A program made the position numbers and the translations under genes. Positions 14,215-14,439 of a stretch of 14,439 nt of DNA are shown here, in pieces (positions within the stretch are counted from its first letter, which is position 1; each line of letters starts with the position of its first letter). The DNA lies in contig CAKSXP010000021.1 of NCBI GenBank assembly GCA_934515035.1, positions 1 through 14,439 of the forward strand, given 5' to 3'. A model generated the notes under the pieces. That model had not been told where the DNA came from and searched no databases. It saw only the letters and a list, made by a program, of their open reading frames with translations. Source of the DNA: an uncultured Oscillospiraceae bacterium. GTDB lineage: Bacteria; Bacillota; Clostridia; Oscillospirales; Oscillospiraceae.

Positions 14215-14439
14215 ATGATAAAGGTCGATTTAAGCGGAGCGCTCAGGAGCTTTTCGTCCGCCGGGCCGGATTATGCGCTCGCGGCGCAGGCACACAGGGC
14301 GCTATCGGAAAAGAGCGGATCGGGCGCCGAATTCACCGGCTGGCTTGAACTGCCGTCGCGCGTTAAAAACGGCGAACTCAAGAGGATACAGACGGCTGCA
14401 AAACGCATCCGCACCAATTCCGAGGTGCTGGTCGTGGTC
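14215..14439 (+). CDS. pgi: Glucose-6-phosphate isomerase, N-terminal part
   Basis: Pgi interconverts glucose 6-phosphate and fructose 6-phosphate in glycolysis. Only the first 75 codons are in the window; the frame is open to the right edge. The start MIKVDLSGAL, then AHRALSEKSGSGAEFTGWLELP and IQTAAKRIRTNSEVLVVV, match the N-terminus of Firmicutes Pgi and lead directly to the expected GIGGSYLGA phosphosugar motif, which would begin just past the edge. AAGGAG (14202-14207) is 7 bases before the ATG. It has its own probable promoter, so it is likely independent of the carboxypeptidase gene. Confidence 0.88.
   Translation, partial: MIKVDLSGALRSFSSAGPDYALAAQAHRALSEKSGSGAEFTGWLELPSRVKNGELKRIQTAAKRIRTNSEVLVVV

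Overview
The window looks like a chromosomal core segment from a GC-rich member of the Clostridia, probably of the Oscillospiraceae type. This is inferred from the xseA-xseB-ispA-dxs-tlyA-nadK-argR-recN gene order, from two T-box leaders, from strong Shine-Dalgarno sites, and from the sequence style of Dxs and TyrS. All genes run on the plus strand.

Layout. 1-1693: the end of xseA, then xseB and ispA (exonuclease VII and prenyl diphosphate synthesis), closed by an intrinsic terminator. 1732-7515: a promoter nested in that terminator starts a second unit, dxs-tlyA-nadK-argR-recN, whose genes touch or overlap. 7549-9122: a consensus promoter, a tyrosine (UAC) T-box and tyrS. 9204-12521: a second promoter, a tryptophan (UGG) T-box, a possible 28-codon leader peptide, and a three-gene ABC transporter (lipoprotein, permease, ATPase). 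The specifier codon makes tryptophan the likely substrate (TrpXYZ-type). 12522-12922: about 400 bases without a convincing gene, but with a perfect-consensus promoter on the minus strand. 12923-14071: a D-Ala-D-Ala carboxypeptidase. 14215-end: the start of pgi.

How the parts fit. Dxs (entry to the MEP pathway) and IspA (prenyl chain elongation) are linked isoprenoid steps. XseAB and RecN act in DNA repair. TlyA methylates rRNA, NadK makes NADP, and ArgR is the arginine repressor. This is a known conserved Firmicutes neighbourhood, not a dedicated pathway. The two T-boxes place tyrosine charging and probable tryptophan uptake under separate uncharged-tRNA control.

Main oddities. Both dxs and the transporter ATPase are broken by a frameshift in the same direction, and each is best explained by loss of 10 nucleotides at a conserved motif (next to the Dxs N-terminal GHASNS region; inside the ABC signature LSGGQ). 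Because dxs should be essential for isoprenoid supply, an assembly or consensus error must be excluded before calling either a true pseudogene. Also notable are the antisense promoter facing the transporter terminator, the leader ORF that overlaps the trpX start, and a 10-bp inverted repeat whose right arm lies in the trpX promoter. I saw no mobile element, CRISPR array, tRNA or rRNA.
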